From NCBI RefSeq assembly GCF_016587415.1, contig NZ_BNJI01000002.1:1550001-1614000 (forward strand): 64,000 bases of DNA, in the 5' to 3' direction. The DNA is from Ktedonobacter sp. SOSP1-85. Its GTDB lineage: Bacteria > Chloroflexota > Ktedonobacteria > Ktedonobacterales > Ktedonobacteraceae. The notes under the pieces are model-generated. The model saw only the letters and a list, made by a program, of their open reading frames with translations, searched no databases and was not told the origin of the DNA. Below, in pieces: positions 23,931-34,100 of this stretch; position 1 is the stretch's first letter, and each line of letters starts with the position of its first letter. The translations under genes and the position numbers were made by a program.

Positions 23931-25504
23931 TGATGGCCATGATCCCAAACTCTACAACATTGACGTCCAATCGAGGTAAGTTCCAAAGCATCAGCAGGCA
24001 ACCTTTTGGCAAGACCTAGTTGCAAGGCCCAACTGAATGCAATATCTAAGCGTGTAAAACCCTCAGCCTGGGCAATCGGGATGTCGAAGGCGATATCACG
24101 TATTCCCCATTTACCGGCATCAAAATCAATAAGCAACGAATCTGGATTCCCTTCACTCATTTTGCGAAGCGAAATAGAGAAGTGTTGCAGAAGCGATTGT
24201 TCTGCGATTTCTGACCACAACTCACTGGCTTTGTGGTTTCTCTCTATTTTTTGATCCTCTTTTGAAAACGCAATAGGGTCTGCAGACCATAGTCTGCTAA
24301 GAAAAGATCGTTGATGTACTTCCATGTCTCTTTTGGTTGTATATAATTCAAATAGAATGCATAGCAGAAAATCACGGGGTTTTTCACTCTTAAATAGCCC
24401 CTTGAGCCAATCTTTTTTATCGTGAGTATTGGTTTCTACAGCTTGATATAACGATTCTATTGTTTCGTCTTGGTGTTGATTTAAATAAAATTGTTGCATT
24501 TGATTTTTGAACTCACTAGTGCTTAACCCTGCCTGTTTTTGCTTTAATATCTCTATAGATTTTTGGAAAAGACCTGTCCAACCGCGTTCAAAAAAAGTTC
24601 GAGCAGCAACCCAGCGCCAGGCTATCATTTCGTCCTTAAGAGCAGGATGTCGATCAGCTATTATTGCGTTCTTATCTAGAAGATTGATCAGTGTAAGGTA
24701 ATTGCCAAGTGGCTGGCCTTGATTCTGATCAATCAGTTCCAAGACAAAACGCCAGGCAAGCGAACGGTAGGATGCAGTATGTTCTATCATCTCATTATCA
24801 GAAGCGAAGAGTGAAGAGATCTGTAATGGTTGGCCTTTAGCAAACAAAACACGTATTAATTCATCTTGTTCAGGGCTATTATCAGGAATGGAACACAGAC
24901 AAAAGGCTCCATCAATTTTCGCAATATCTTCACGATTTATATATCGTGGTAAAAATCCTTCTTTTAGGGCTAGACCGAGTTGTCCTGCTCGCTCTATATC
25001 CCATGCCTTTCCAAGACCGATAGCATGCTCGAACAAAGGATCAGAGGGCTCTGAAGTATCAAAAATACGGAGATTACTAAGAGTGCCACGATAAATATTG
25101 CGAGGAGGGTTTTGTACACCGGATTTTAATTCAATTGTTTGCTCCTGACTCTGGAGTCGCCCCCTCATTGCCCGAAGACCTACAATGCCATTTGGCGGGG
25201 CATCATTGCGCAAATGATGGTGAATAGTGCAGACAGCAACAAGAGCTTCAAAGCGACGAAAATATTCGTCTAGAGATAACTGTTGCTCAAGTTCGATCTG
25301 TTTTTCCTCTGTCCTTCCTGCTTCCATGCGATAAAATCTGGCTGCTGTAAAAAGGGAAATATAACGAAGGCGTGGAGTTACTGTTGACATACCAGGGAGA
25401 AGCAGCGCCTGGAAATTCGTACTTGCTTGCTGCACACCAGATGGATCCGCATGTACCTTAGCACTAGCAATAGGAGCGGTCCAGCCAACCGTGTTTGTTG
25501 ACAT
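23927..25504 (-). CDS. DUF6361-like protein paired with a PLD nuclease
   Basis: The 525-residue protein begins STNTVGWTAP and has LLLPGMSTVTPRLRYISLF near residue 35. That matches the pattern I know from DUF6361 proteins (FPG-T-S-x-T-x-R-x-RYF). The rest is helical with no membrane segment. DUF6361 genes are often next to PLD-type nucleases and helicases in defence-type islands, and here a PLD-like gene overlaps the stop. The assignment is from motif memory and not certain. The promoter lies in the 85 bases before 25590. Confidence 0.65.
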   Translation of the reverse strand: MSTNTVGWTAPIASAKVHADPSGVQQASTNFQALLLPGMSTVTPRLRYISLFTAARFYRMEAGRTEEKQIELEQQLSLDEYFRRFEALVAVCTIHHHLRNDAPPNGIVGLRAMRGRLQSQEQTIELKSGVQNPPRNIYRGTLSNLRIFDTSEPSDPLFEHAIGLGKAWDIERAGQLGLALKEGFLPRYINREDIAKIDGAFCLCSIPDNSPEQDELIRVLFAKGQPLQISSLFASDNEMIEHTASYRSLAWRFVLELIDQNQGQPLGNYLTLINLLDKNAIIADRHPALKDEMIAWRWVAARTFFERGWTGLFQKSIEILKQKQAGLSTSEFKNQMQQFYLNQHQDETIESLYQAVETNTHDKKDWLKGLFKSEKPRDFLLCILFELYTTKRDMEVHQRSFLSRLWSADPIAFSKEDQKIERNHKASELWSEIAEQSLLQHFSISLRKMSEGNPDSLLIDFDAGKWGIRDIAFDIPIAQAEGFTRLDIAFSWALQLGLAKRLPADALELTSIGRQCCRVWDHGHQ

Positions 25505-25589
25505 AAGGCTAATTTCTTTTCTATCATGCTATAGTGCTACAAAATAAATATCAGGAGATAAAACCAATTTTTACACAAAAAGGTCTTTT

Positions 25590-25829
25590 ATGCAATACCT
25601 TGTGGGCTACGATATGGAAGGCAAGCTTCTCCTCTCCATGCAGGGAAACGATTTCAGGACACGCAATATTGTCTCGTCTGCATATGTGCTCTACCCTGGA
25701 AATCGTATGTACGAGGAAGGAGATGGCGATGTTGGAGGCATTCCCTTACGACCAAATATGCCCTCGCAGCTCCAGGAGGCGGCCAGAAAAAAACTCCACG
25801 ACATTCTCTATGAGGCGAACATGATCTGA
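25590..25829 (+). CDS. Small hypothetical protein
   Basis: The frame starts at ATG 25590, divergent from the DUF6361-like gene, with a weak AAGG upstream. The 79 residues (MQYLVGYDMEGKLLLS then QGNDFRTRNIV) have normal protein composition and no membrane segment. No family is recognised. Between it and 26021, an ATG-less open stretch reads LGLEGLLHLYRVFFGGG, which may be a remnant of another gene. Confidence 0.45.
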   Translation: MQYLVGYDMEGKLLLSMQGNDFRTRNIVSSAYVLYPGNRMYEEGDGDVGGIPLRPNMPSQLQEAARKKLHDILYEANMI

Positions 25830-26020
25830 TCGCTGTCTGTCGGGGCAACGCGTAGATGCCTTGGCCTCGAAGGACTCTTACATCTATATCGTGTGTTTTT
25901 TGGTGGCGGATGCAGGTACAAGTTGCCTTTTGTGCAGGATGGTCGACTGGTTGCCTACTTGCCTTCTCACCAGATTACTGATAGTAACACATAAGATGCA
26001 AAAAAAGAATGTGAGAAAAT

Positions 26021-26746
26021 ATGACCGATTATTTTGAAGTCACTGCTATGCCAAGGCAATTACTCGTTCCAACACGGGAACAACTTTTCGCCTTCTGTCA
26101 CGACCTTGTGGAAAGTAACATTGTCATGTTCCCGTGCCTGATCCTGCAACCTCAAGAACATTTTGATCATCAATCATATCAATCATGTATGTATCTGGAC
26201 TCCATGGAATATAGGCCTGGGCTTCTCAAACCAGTGAGTGGTGCATTGGATCAAGAGGGCCAGGCGGACCTCCTCTTCTTTTGTAATGATGAAGCTACCT
26301 TGCGCGAAGCCATTGACAACATTCCCTCTGGGGAACCCAACCTTTGTTTCCGCTTCGACAATCTCAATTTCGGGAATAAGGATATCGCGGCACTCTATCA
26401 ATCTGGCTTTAAAAACAACATAGAGGAGCACCAGTGGCCTGGTATACGCGTGAGAGCAAAAGTATTTGTATTCCGCGAACCCCAGAGGATCCCAATAGAT
26501 TACGAAGGAGAGGATGAGTATAGCGACCTGGGGAGTTTGGAGGAAATGATCGAGGCTCGGGAAGATGTAGGAGAGCAGTACGATGGTACATGGAGCCACA
26601 GGCACGATCGTCCAACATGTTATTGTGTCCGAATAGGGTGGGATGGAGGAACTGGCCATCTTAGTGCCTCTATCAGAGCAGTCCTCAGCCGCCATTTTTG
26701 CGCTGATTTCCTCGAAGGATATTCGGGAGGAACTTTGGACCAATAA
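26021..26746 (+). CDS. Hypothetical soluble protein
   Basis: The 241-residue protein starts at ATG 26021 and is acidic (EDEYSDLGSLEEMIEARED near residue 170). It has no signal peptide and no membrane segment. The end has HFCADFLEGYSGG. I recognise no family. A convergent secreted amylase gene ends 82 bases after it, and the intervening bases hold no clear hairpin. Confidence 0.6.
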   Translation: MTDYFEVTAMPRQLLVPTREQLFAFCHDLVESNIVMFPCLILQPQEHFDHQSYQSCMYLDSMEYRPGLLKPVSGALDQEGQADLLFFCNDEATLREAIDNIPSGEPNLCFRFDNLNFGNKDIAALYQSGFKNNIEEHQWPGIRVRAKVFVFREPQRIPIDYEGEDEYSDLGSLEEMIEAREDVGEQYDGTWSHRHDRPTCYCVRIGWDGGTGHLSASIRAVLSRHFCADFLEGYSGGTLDQ

Positions 26747-26827
26747 ACGCTTCTCTGGCAGCGGTGCAGGGCCGGGGAACTAGGGATGCTGTCTCCAGTC
26801 CCCCAGCCCTGTCGTCTAGAAGCGGCA

Positions 26828-28840
26828 TTATTGTACAAGAATCGCCCCATAGTGGCCCTCGACCGAGACCGTCACCTGCCCATTCTGTACCTGATACGTA
26901 TTACCTGTAATCTTATCAGTAACCGTACTCCCATTGGTCATACTTAACTGATACACAGGGATGGTGACGCTTTGCGTCGTCGTACTGTTATTGAGTACCA
27001 CCGCGATACGATTATTTTGATCCATGCGCCCATAGGAATAGATATTATTTGTATCGTCCGTCGACAGCGTTATGAATGAACCTGTGCGCAGCGCCGGGTA
27101 ACTATTACGGATGCTGATTAACTTCTGGAATAGGGCGACTGCGGAATTGCTGGTGCTGCCCTGAGTCCAATCGAATGTACGCCGGTCGTCGGGATCAGCT
27201 CCGCCCTGCATACCATATTCATCACCGTAGTAGATAGTGGGCAAACCCACATACGTCATCTGAAAGAATGCTGCCAGGTATGTCTTCCAGATATCACCCC
27301 CGGCCCGTTGTCCGAAGCGAGTGATATCGTGGCTTGAGAGGAAATTCGCCATTACCTCTTGGACATCGGTGGGATAGTTCGCGCGTGTGCCATGGAGCCA
27401 GCTATCGAACTGAGAGACGTCGAGCGAGGCGGTATTACCGTTATAATCCTCTCCGGTGATCCATTCCGAGACCGGCTGTGTGAAGCCATCATAGTTAGTC
27501 GCACCATCCCATTGCGATGGCGCGCCATTTAGCCATGGATTGGCATTGCCCCAGTATTCACCAAAGATGTAGGCGTTGGAATCGGCCCCCTTGACGGCAT
27601 TGCGGAACTCTTGCCAGATCTGATGGTTGGTTGTGTCGCTGCCATTGTTACCATTGGCATCGGCGTATTGCGCGGCATCCAATCGCCAGCCATCGATGTT
27701 ATAGTTGCGAATCCAGTACTGCGCAACCGAACTGGTGTTATTGTAAATGGCATTGCGAACCGCCGACCCGCTGCTCCCATAATTGAGTTTGGGTAGACTG
27801 GTATAGCCCAGGAATGTCGAGTATTGCGAAGGCCACTGCTGAAAAGTGTAGTAGTTATAGTAGGGACTGGACTGACTCTGGTACGCTCCTACTACACTCG
27901 GATAGGTGTCGTATTCGTTGAACCAGGAGTCCCAGGTACCTGTATGATTGAAGACACCATCCAGGATCATATGGCTTGCGGGTCCATTACTGCTACTATG
28001 AATATCACTGACAAGTTGGCTGAGTGCGCTATTGCCGCCTAGCGAGGGATCAACATTAAAGTAGTCCTGCGTATCATATTTGTGGTCGGATGGTGAGGTG
28101 AAAATCGGATTCAGATAGACAATATTTGCTCCGAGTGTGTTTTTGATATAGCTGAGCTTCCGGTCAACACCTTGCAGGTCACCCCCAAAGAATACTGTCG
28201 AGTTGGAATAGCCTGTGTCAGCATATGGACTGTCTCCCCAGCTTTTATGTTCGGTCGGGTATCCAAGGTAGGTATACTGATTGGTCTGAATATCGTTGCT
28301 GGTGACTCCATCGTAGAAACGATCCGGGAAGATCTGGTACATTACGCCGTTTTTTGCCCAGGTGGGTGTTGTAAAGTTTGGCAGAATGTAGAAGTCGCCA
28401 CTGCTTGGCTCGCTGGATGAGGGTCCATCAGCGTTATACCATGCGGTCGCCGTACCATCGTTAATCTGGAAACGATAGTATTTGATTGAACAACTGGCGG
28501 GAATAGTTCCTTGCCAGATGTCGAAGTCATTGGTGGCGTCGTTTTTTGCGAAGCTCATCGGGACCCAGTGGAACGTGCTATCAGCGGTGTCATAGTATTT
28601 AATGTTGGCACTGGTGATGTCCTGGTGATAGACGCGAAACGAAAGCATGACAGGTGTACTGCACGTTGGCTCGGGTGCGCTATCGTATAGCGACCCTTGA
28701 TCATGAAAGAGGCCAGCCCATTCGACGTTGTTATCATTTGATGCTGCGTATGCGTGATGGGGAGCGGCTACATTAATGCTAACGAATGCGGTCAGGAGGA
28801 GTAAAAAGGTAAATAGAATGCGTGAGGACTTCCTTGTCAT
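26828..28840 (-). CDS. Secreted GH13 alpha-amylase family enzyme
   Basis: Start ATG 28840 has GGAGGG upstream. A signal peptide covers residues 1-32 (basic start, hydrophobic LLLLTAFVSINVA, cleavage near AYA-AS). An Ig-like N-terminal domain of the CBM34 type covers about 35-155. The (beta/alpha)8 barrel follows, with nucleophile Asp388 (GWRLDAA), acid/base Glu428 (FGEYWG) and third acid Asp505 (SSHDITR). A beta-sandwich domain ends the protein. This architecture fits neopullulanase- or maltogenic-amylase-like enzymes that degrade starch or pullulan outside the cell. It stands alone, without ABC or PTS sugar-uptake genes. Confidence 0.92.
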   Translation of the reverse strand: MTRKSSRILFTFLLLLTAFVSINVAAPHHAYAASNDNNVEWAGLFHDQGSLYDSAPEPTCSTPVMLSFRVYHQDITSANIKYYDTADSTFHWVPMSFAKNDATNDFDIWQGTIPASCSIKYYRFQINDGTATAWYNADGPSSSEPSSGDFYILPNFTTPTWAKNGVMYQIFPDRFYDGVTSNDIQTNQYTYLGYPTEHKSWGDSPYADTGYSNSTVFFGGDLQGVDRKLSYIKNTLGANIVYLNPIFTSPSDHKYDTQDYFNVDPSLGGNSALSQLVSDIHSSSNGPASHMILDGVFNHTGTWDSWFNEYDTYPSVVGAYQSQSSPYYNYYTFQQWPSQYSTFLGYTSLPKLNYGSSGSAVRNAIYNNTSSVAQYWIRNYNIDGWRLDAAQYADANGNNGSDTTNHQIWQEFRNAVKGADSNAYIFGEYWGNANPWLNGAPSQWDGATNYDGFTQPVSEWITGEDYNGNTASLDVSQFDSWLHGTRANYPTDVQEVMANFLSSHDITRFGQRAGGDIWKTYLAAFFQMTYVGLPTIYYGDEYGMQGGADPDDRRTFDWTQGSTSNSAVALFQKLISIRNSYPALRTGSFITLSTDDTNNIYSYGRMDQNNRIAVVLNNSTTTQSVTIPVYQLSMTNGSTVTDKITGNTYQVQNGQVTVSVEGHYGAILVQ

Positions 28841-29050
28841 AAAATATTCCCTCCGTTGTGATGTACATCCTTGATGGTTTATATGTCAACAGCGGTACTT
28901 TACGTTATATATCATATATAGGGATTAGTTGACAAGGCTATCGGCTTCTTTTTCCTCAGGTAAGGTACTGGCCTTCTTGTTCTAAACACTGTGAACACGG
29001 GGGAACGAGGTCTATATATTGCTCTCTGCTCTTTCTGAGGGCGAAATTAC
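28841..29050. other. AT-rich region upstream of the amylase gene
   Basis: Between the amylase gene and the IS1182, AT-rich sequence (TTATATATCATATATAGGG) probably holds the amylase promoter. No operator is clear. Confidence 0.35.
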
Positions 29051-30837
29051 CAAAATCTGATCCTGCTGCGAAACCTAATTAGGCAGGAGACATAAGACGA
29101 AGGAAGGCCGATTGACGGGTGTGCTCTCGTTCCTCGCCGTTGAGCCAGGCTGCAACCCGAACCAGATCGATAGCTGCCGCAATGCCCAGATGGAACAGGT
29201 GCGTTTTTTGTAAGCCGATGTAGCGTGAGCGACGCAAGCCAAAGGCTCGCACTCCTTGAGAGATCGTCCCTTCGATTCCCGCTCGGGCGTCATATCGCTT
29301 CACAAAGGCAGATGTGCTTTGTCGCTGACGCGCCGCCTGTAAGGCAAGATAGTGTTTCTGGGTTCGAATATGAATGCTGCGCGCAACCGCTTTTGATGTG
29401 ATGCATTCCTCGCGCACTGGACAGACACGGCAATCGGATCGGGAAAAGCCAATGGTCATCATCGGATGCCCATTGCAGTCGAGCCCTTGAGACCACGTCC
29501 TACTTGTCTTTCCTTGAGGACAGGTCGCCTGTTGGTGTTCCCAGTCAATTACAAAGGTGCTGGCAGGATAGCCGCCCTTGGAAATCCCTGCTTCCCAGGT
29601 GGCTCCGGCTCGCGTTGGCCCAACGATCTCGACGCCAAACTGTTCCTGGGCCTGGACCAGTGTCTCTGCTGTGATGTAGCCCGCATCCATGAGGTGTTCG
29701 GCTGGCAACAGATCCTGCTGATGCAGTTGCTCTTCAATGACCAAGGGCATGCGTTCTTCAGGAGCAGGGGCAGGCACGCTCGCAACATGGGTGATCACAT
29801 GAGGCGTCTCCTCATCACAGGTTTCCGTGAGATGGATCTTGTATCCCACCCATGCCATGCCCCCTTTTCTGGCGAGCCGGGCTTCTTGATCGTAGGGGGA
29901 ACTGAGAAAGAGTGCGGGTGGGGGGATGCCTTCTGTCGTTCGCCAGTGAAACTCTCCATCCACAACCAGATAATTCTGGATCCAGATGCGTCGGAGGATG
30001 TCGATCTCTGGAAGGTCACGCAGCCAGGATGGAGCCGTTGGGGAAAAGATCTCGGTAAGCAGTTCTTCTCCATCATGCCCAATGGCTTCTGCCAGAGCCT
30101 GGCGCTCAGCTTGTGTCTTGGGAAGATGCGCATCCTCAAAGCGTGCCCCATATCGATACACCCAGTGCTCAGGAAACCAGGAGACCAGCCAGGTGGGGGC
30201 CACCTCTGCCAGACTATTGAGGGCAAAACGCATGGCTTCTCCCACACACACCACACGATTGATGGCACGGATTTTGGCCAGGACATGGGTGGAATCCGTT
30301 CGTTGTCGCCCGCCTGCTTTGAGCAGCTTGAGCTCCTTCAACCGCTCCAAGAGGGTTTCTAAGAGAAGGTGTTCGGCGTTGCCTTGCACGAGCCGCTTGC
30401 GAAAGGTGGATAGGACCGAGGCATCAAAGCCTGGATCAGCCAGTTCAAGTCCAAGCATATATTTCCAATCGATGCGGCCCCGAACGGCGTCAGCGGCTTG
30501 TCGATCGGGGAGTTCTTCGGCAAATTGCATGACGGTGATCATGGCCAAGCGCCATGGAGCTTCGACTGGCCGGCCATTGTGGGGAAACAAATGAGCAAAG
30601 GCTTGATCGTGATAGATGGGTCCTAAGACTTCACGCATCTGCAGATAGATATTGCCGTGAGGATAGGCCGCATGAGCGACACGAACCGTTTCTTCAGGGA
30701 TAGCAAAGGAAGGGTTGGCGTGCAGAGTCATCTTCGTTCTCCTTGTCGGATGGTGGCACATTGTTCTCTGCTCACCATCTTCATTGATGAGCGCAATCCT
30801 CTCCTCATTTGGGTTTAACAGCAGGATCAAAATCTTG
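29051..30837 (-). mobile_element. IS1182-family element with terminal repeats
   Basis: CAAAATCTGATCCTGCTG at 29051 and its imperfect complement AGCAGGATCAAAATCTTG at 30820-30837 form terminal inverted repeats of about 25 bp with GATCCTGCTG at the core. They flank one transposase gene. No direct repeat was confirmed at the outside. Confidence 0.8.
29079..30731 (-). CDS. IS1182-family transposase
   Basis: The start is ATG 30731, preceded by AAGGAG; an upstream in-frame start lacks such a site. The 550-residue protein has the IS1182 order: LGPIYHDQAFAHLFPHNGRP at the N-terminus, RGRIDWKYMLGLELADPGFDAS near residue 85, RTDSTHVLAKIR with the first catalytic Asp, HLMDAGYITAE with the second, and GIEGTISQGVRAFGLRRSRY with the Glu. 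A Cys cluster (CRVCPVREEC) lies before the Glu. It looks intact. Confidence 0.93.
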   Translation of the reverse strand: MTLHANPSFAIPEETVRVAHAAYPHGNIYLQMREVLGPIYHDQAFAHLFPHNGRPVEAPWRLAMITVMQFAEELPDRQAADAVRGRIDWKYMLGLELADPGFDASVLSTFRKRLVQGNAEHLLLETLLERLKELKLLKAGGRQRTDSTHVLAKIRAINRVVCVGEAMRFALNSLAEVAPTWLVSWFPEHWVYRYGARFEDAHLPKTQAERQALAEAIGHDGEELLTEIFSPTAPSWLRDLPEIDILRRIWIQNYLVVDGEFHWRTTEGIPPPALFLSSPYDQEARLARKGGMAWVGYKIHLTETCDEETPHVITHVASVPAPAPEERMPLVIEEQLHQQDLLPAEHLMDAGYITAETLVQAQEQFGVEIVGPTRAGATWEAGISKGGYPASTFVIDWEHQQATCPQGKTSRTWSQGLDCNGHPMMTIGFSRSDCRVCPVREECITSKAVARSIHIRTQKHYLALQAARQRQSTSAFVKRYDARAGIEGTISQGVRAFGLRRSRYIGLQKTHLFHLGIAAAIDLVRVAAWLNGEEREHTRQSAFLRLMSPA

Positions 30838-30911
30838 TATTTTAATTATTTGCAGAAAGTTGCCAAAATAAGGATACCTGGAGAAAAGGGGCAGTGTTTG
30901 TGCGGAAGAGC

Positions 30912-31020
30912 TTCGCCTAAGTGGGATTGATAGACTTTCACGAAGCGATAGCGGAGGGAATGTTTACCAATCCCACTTAGGCGAATGCGCGAAATATGAG
31001 TGCTTTTGCCTAAGTGCGAT
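30912..31020. repeat. 18-bp perfect inverted repeat plus a third copy
   Basis: TTCGCCTAAGTGGGATTG (30912-30929) and its exact complement (30968-30985) are 38 bases apart. A third copy, TTTGCCTAAGTGCGATTAG, lies at about 30999. The design (long inverted repeat plus a third half-copy) is the same as at 15341-15440, with different sequence. It lies between an IS1182 and the 3' end of the NACHT-LRR gene. Confidence 0.7.
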
Positions 31021-31122
31021 TAGTTGCAATTTGCTCGCTTGCCGCGTTTCGCGATCAGGTTCTGGATGTTAACGATGACACTTTGGTTTTTCCTCTAGTG
31101 GTCAACTGACTTACACATTATG

Positions 31123-34100
31123 TTAGCTCTTAAAAATCTTCTTTTTAAGAGGTCGATAAACTTGTTCTGATTGTATTATTTTTTCTTTTTTATTTAAGCT
31201 TTTTATAGCCTCGGGGAGATTTTCGACAGAATGCCCTTGTACATTTAGCACCTTGAGGTTGAGCAAGTTGCCTAAAGGTTTGAGGTCACTTATTTTTGGG
31301 CAATTTGCTAGGTATAAATGAGTGAGACTGTGTAACTTACTAAGGGGGGTAATATCTTTTAGATGAACACAGTCGGACAAGTCTAATTTTGTTAAATTCA
31401 CTAGCTGAGCAAGAGGGCTGAGATCCTGAAGTTTGTAGCAGCCTGCTAGACTTAGCTCTGAAAGATCAGGCAGTTTCTTAAGAGAGGACAAATCCAAGAT
31501 TTGCCCACAGTCTGATACGTCCAAACTGGTGAGGTGAGTCACTCCTTCTAAAAACTGAAGGTTTTTTAGTTGACTACAATTCGATAAACTGAGTTCAGTC
31601 AACTCATTTAACGAAGACAAAGGCCCAAAGTCATCAATGTGCGAGCAATGTGATAAATCTAATTCGATCAATTGCCTTGCATCTTTTAGAAACTGGACGT
31701 CCGTAATAGAGCTGCAGCCCGATAAATCTAAGAGTGCCAATTTGGTCAAATCTAGCACGTCTATAATACTTTTGGCAAAAGGGCAATCTGCTAAATCTAG
31801 CTCTTCCACATTATCCAGGTATAAAAAACCGTCTTGACTACTAAAGCGCTCTATTTGTGCCTGTGACATATTCTTTAAGGCTTTGAGTAGCACTAACTGC
31901 GCGTAAGATTTGCGATCAAAAGAGTCCCATCCTCTAAGGAGTGCGTTGATTGTTGGTGAATCGGCTTCAAAGGCATATTCTCTTAAAACCTTGAGAGCTT
32001 CGGGGCTACCTATGAGGGTTAACGAACGAATACATGCAAGGCGAACTTTTTTATTTTGGAAATCTTGCGTATTTTGCGTATTAAGGTATCGTACTGCCAA
32101 ATCTCCTGCACTTGCTAATGCCCGCGCGGCATCCATATCTCTTGGCGGTACCAATGCCCCAAGCCGGTTACTTACTTCCGTCCTCACGTGCTGCCCTAGA
32201 TGTTCAATTCCTGATTCCAGGCAAGCGACAGCGAGTAAGTACAATGCATGTCGATTTTCTGTTTCTAGATCTCCTCTCCTAATTAATTTCAAAATCAGGG
32301 ACTCTCGAACACGCTTTGTCGCTAACCCTGAGGCAAGAATAATAACTTCGCGCCATTGGTCATTATGTGCATTTTGCACTAAGAGCCCACTATCACCTTC
32401 GTCAATGGCTGCTTTTGCCGCAAAAAACTCCTGAAATGTGCGATGAGTGAAATCTAATTGATTCGTAGTTGGTTCGCGAATAATCCCTGACCTTTCAACG
32501 AAAAATTGCCTGGCTTTAACGCCTGTTACGTTTTGAGGTATATTGGGCATATTCTCGAGTTTGCGCGCAAAGCGCTGATCGGCCTCTTCACGAGATACCT
32601 CCGACCAGCTATTTTTAATGAGCCAATACGCCAGGTCTTCCAGTAACAATCGTTTTTGCGCGTACGTCAAACTTGCTGCAGGATAGTCACTTAATACTAA
32701 CCCTCTTTCATTATCACGCCTCTCTATGAGCAGCTGACAACATGCTTCGTAGAGTTCTATGCGCGCAGAAGGAAGCTGCTTTTTCCGTTTTCGATTTAAA
32801 GCACAAAGCATGGCGCATAATAAAGGGTTGGTTGCTAGATTTCGTTTTGCTCTATCCTCATCTATCTCATGCTTTAAGTGCTCAGCAAAAGATGGTAGAT
32901 CTTGTTTTTCTTCATCTGTTGCAACTCTTTCCGCGATAGCATTGTGCCAATAGTCGATGAATGTATAAATATCGGCTAAGTCCATTGGTTCTAATTCAGC
33001 ATCTTTAAAACCCTCTACTTCTAGCCACCCCTCTTGGATAGCATGAGGGCGAGTAGTAACAATAAAACGCGCCTGAGGATAGCTATTTTTTAAGTCTTTA
33101 ATCCACTCACGGACGATCTCTCGTTGAGCAATAGGAACTTCATCGATACCATCAATGAGAATAATTGCATTACCTGTCTTCAATTCAGTATGAACCCAGC
33201 CTCTGGGCATTGTATCTGCAATAGACGGAACGATTTTTTTTATAAAAGATTCCGGAGGGGGAAAGTCTAAATGCACGTAGTCACGTAATTTGATGTAGAA
33301 AGGTACTGTGTTGTTCCAATTTGCTAAAACGCCTTTGAAAGTTTTTAGTGCTGAATTAACTGCAATCCACTGAAGCAATGTTGTTTTTCCAGAGCCAGCC
33401 AAACCACGGATGAGTATACATTGGGCTTCTGCCAGGGCTTTGTCAACAGATAGAATATCTCTATCTAAGTGATGCCCTGTTATTGAATTGCTACTCTCGC
33501 TTTTGTGCTTTCTCTTGATGCGGCTGTCGTCCAATGCTCGTTTTTTTCTTTCTAGAGAAAGCATTACATAAGCCACACTTAACTTGTAGGCGTTTCTTTC
33601 AACATCAACCCCAAACAGCTGAACCTCATCTAACTTGTAAGCAACTGCACGGCGATAATCTAATTCAAAACGCGCTGTTTCCGTTCTGGGATTCATTTGT
33701 TCTCTTAATCTCAGCACCTCTTGCAAGATATTTTCTGCGATCGAACGAAGGTATCCTTCTCTGCGCAAGATTTCAGATATTGTATGCTCTGTAAAAGTAG
33801 GTAGCTGAGAAGCAATTCGAATCACTACCTCACACGATTCTGCAATTATTCGTTGGTACAGTGTAGCTTCCGTATCATTGAAGTAATAGCTTTGAGCTGG
33901 ATACTTGTCTAAAAGGTACCTTGTGAGCTTGGATGGCTCCAGATCATTTTGAAGAACTATCTGACTGGTAATATTGTTCAGCGTTTCTGATACAGCTTTT
34001 GCTACCGCAATTTGACTACTTTCTTCTAAACCATGGCCTTCCAATTCAAATAGAGGGAGAAAGTTTTCTGCTATATTCTCACCGATAGCCTCTAATTGCC

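Noticed and set aside
29466..30362. A 298-codon plus-strand frame
   Set aside because: It is the antisense shadow of the IS1182 transposase.
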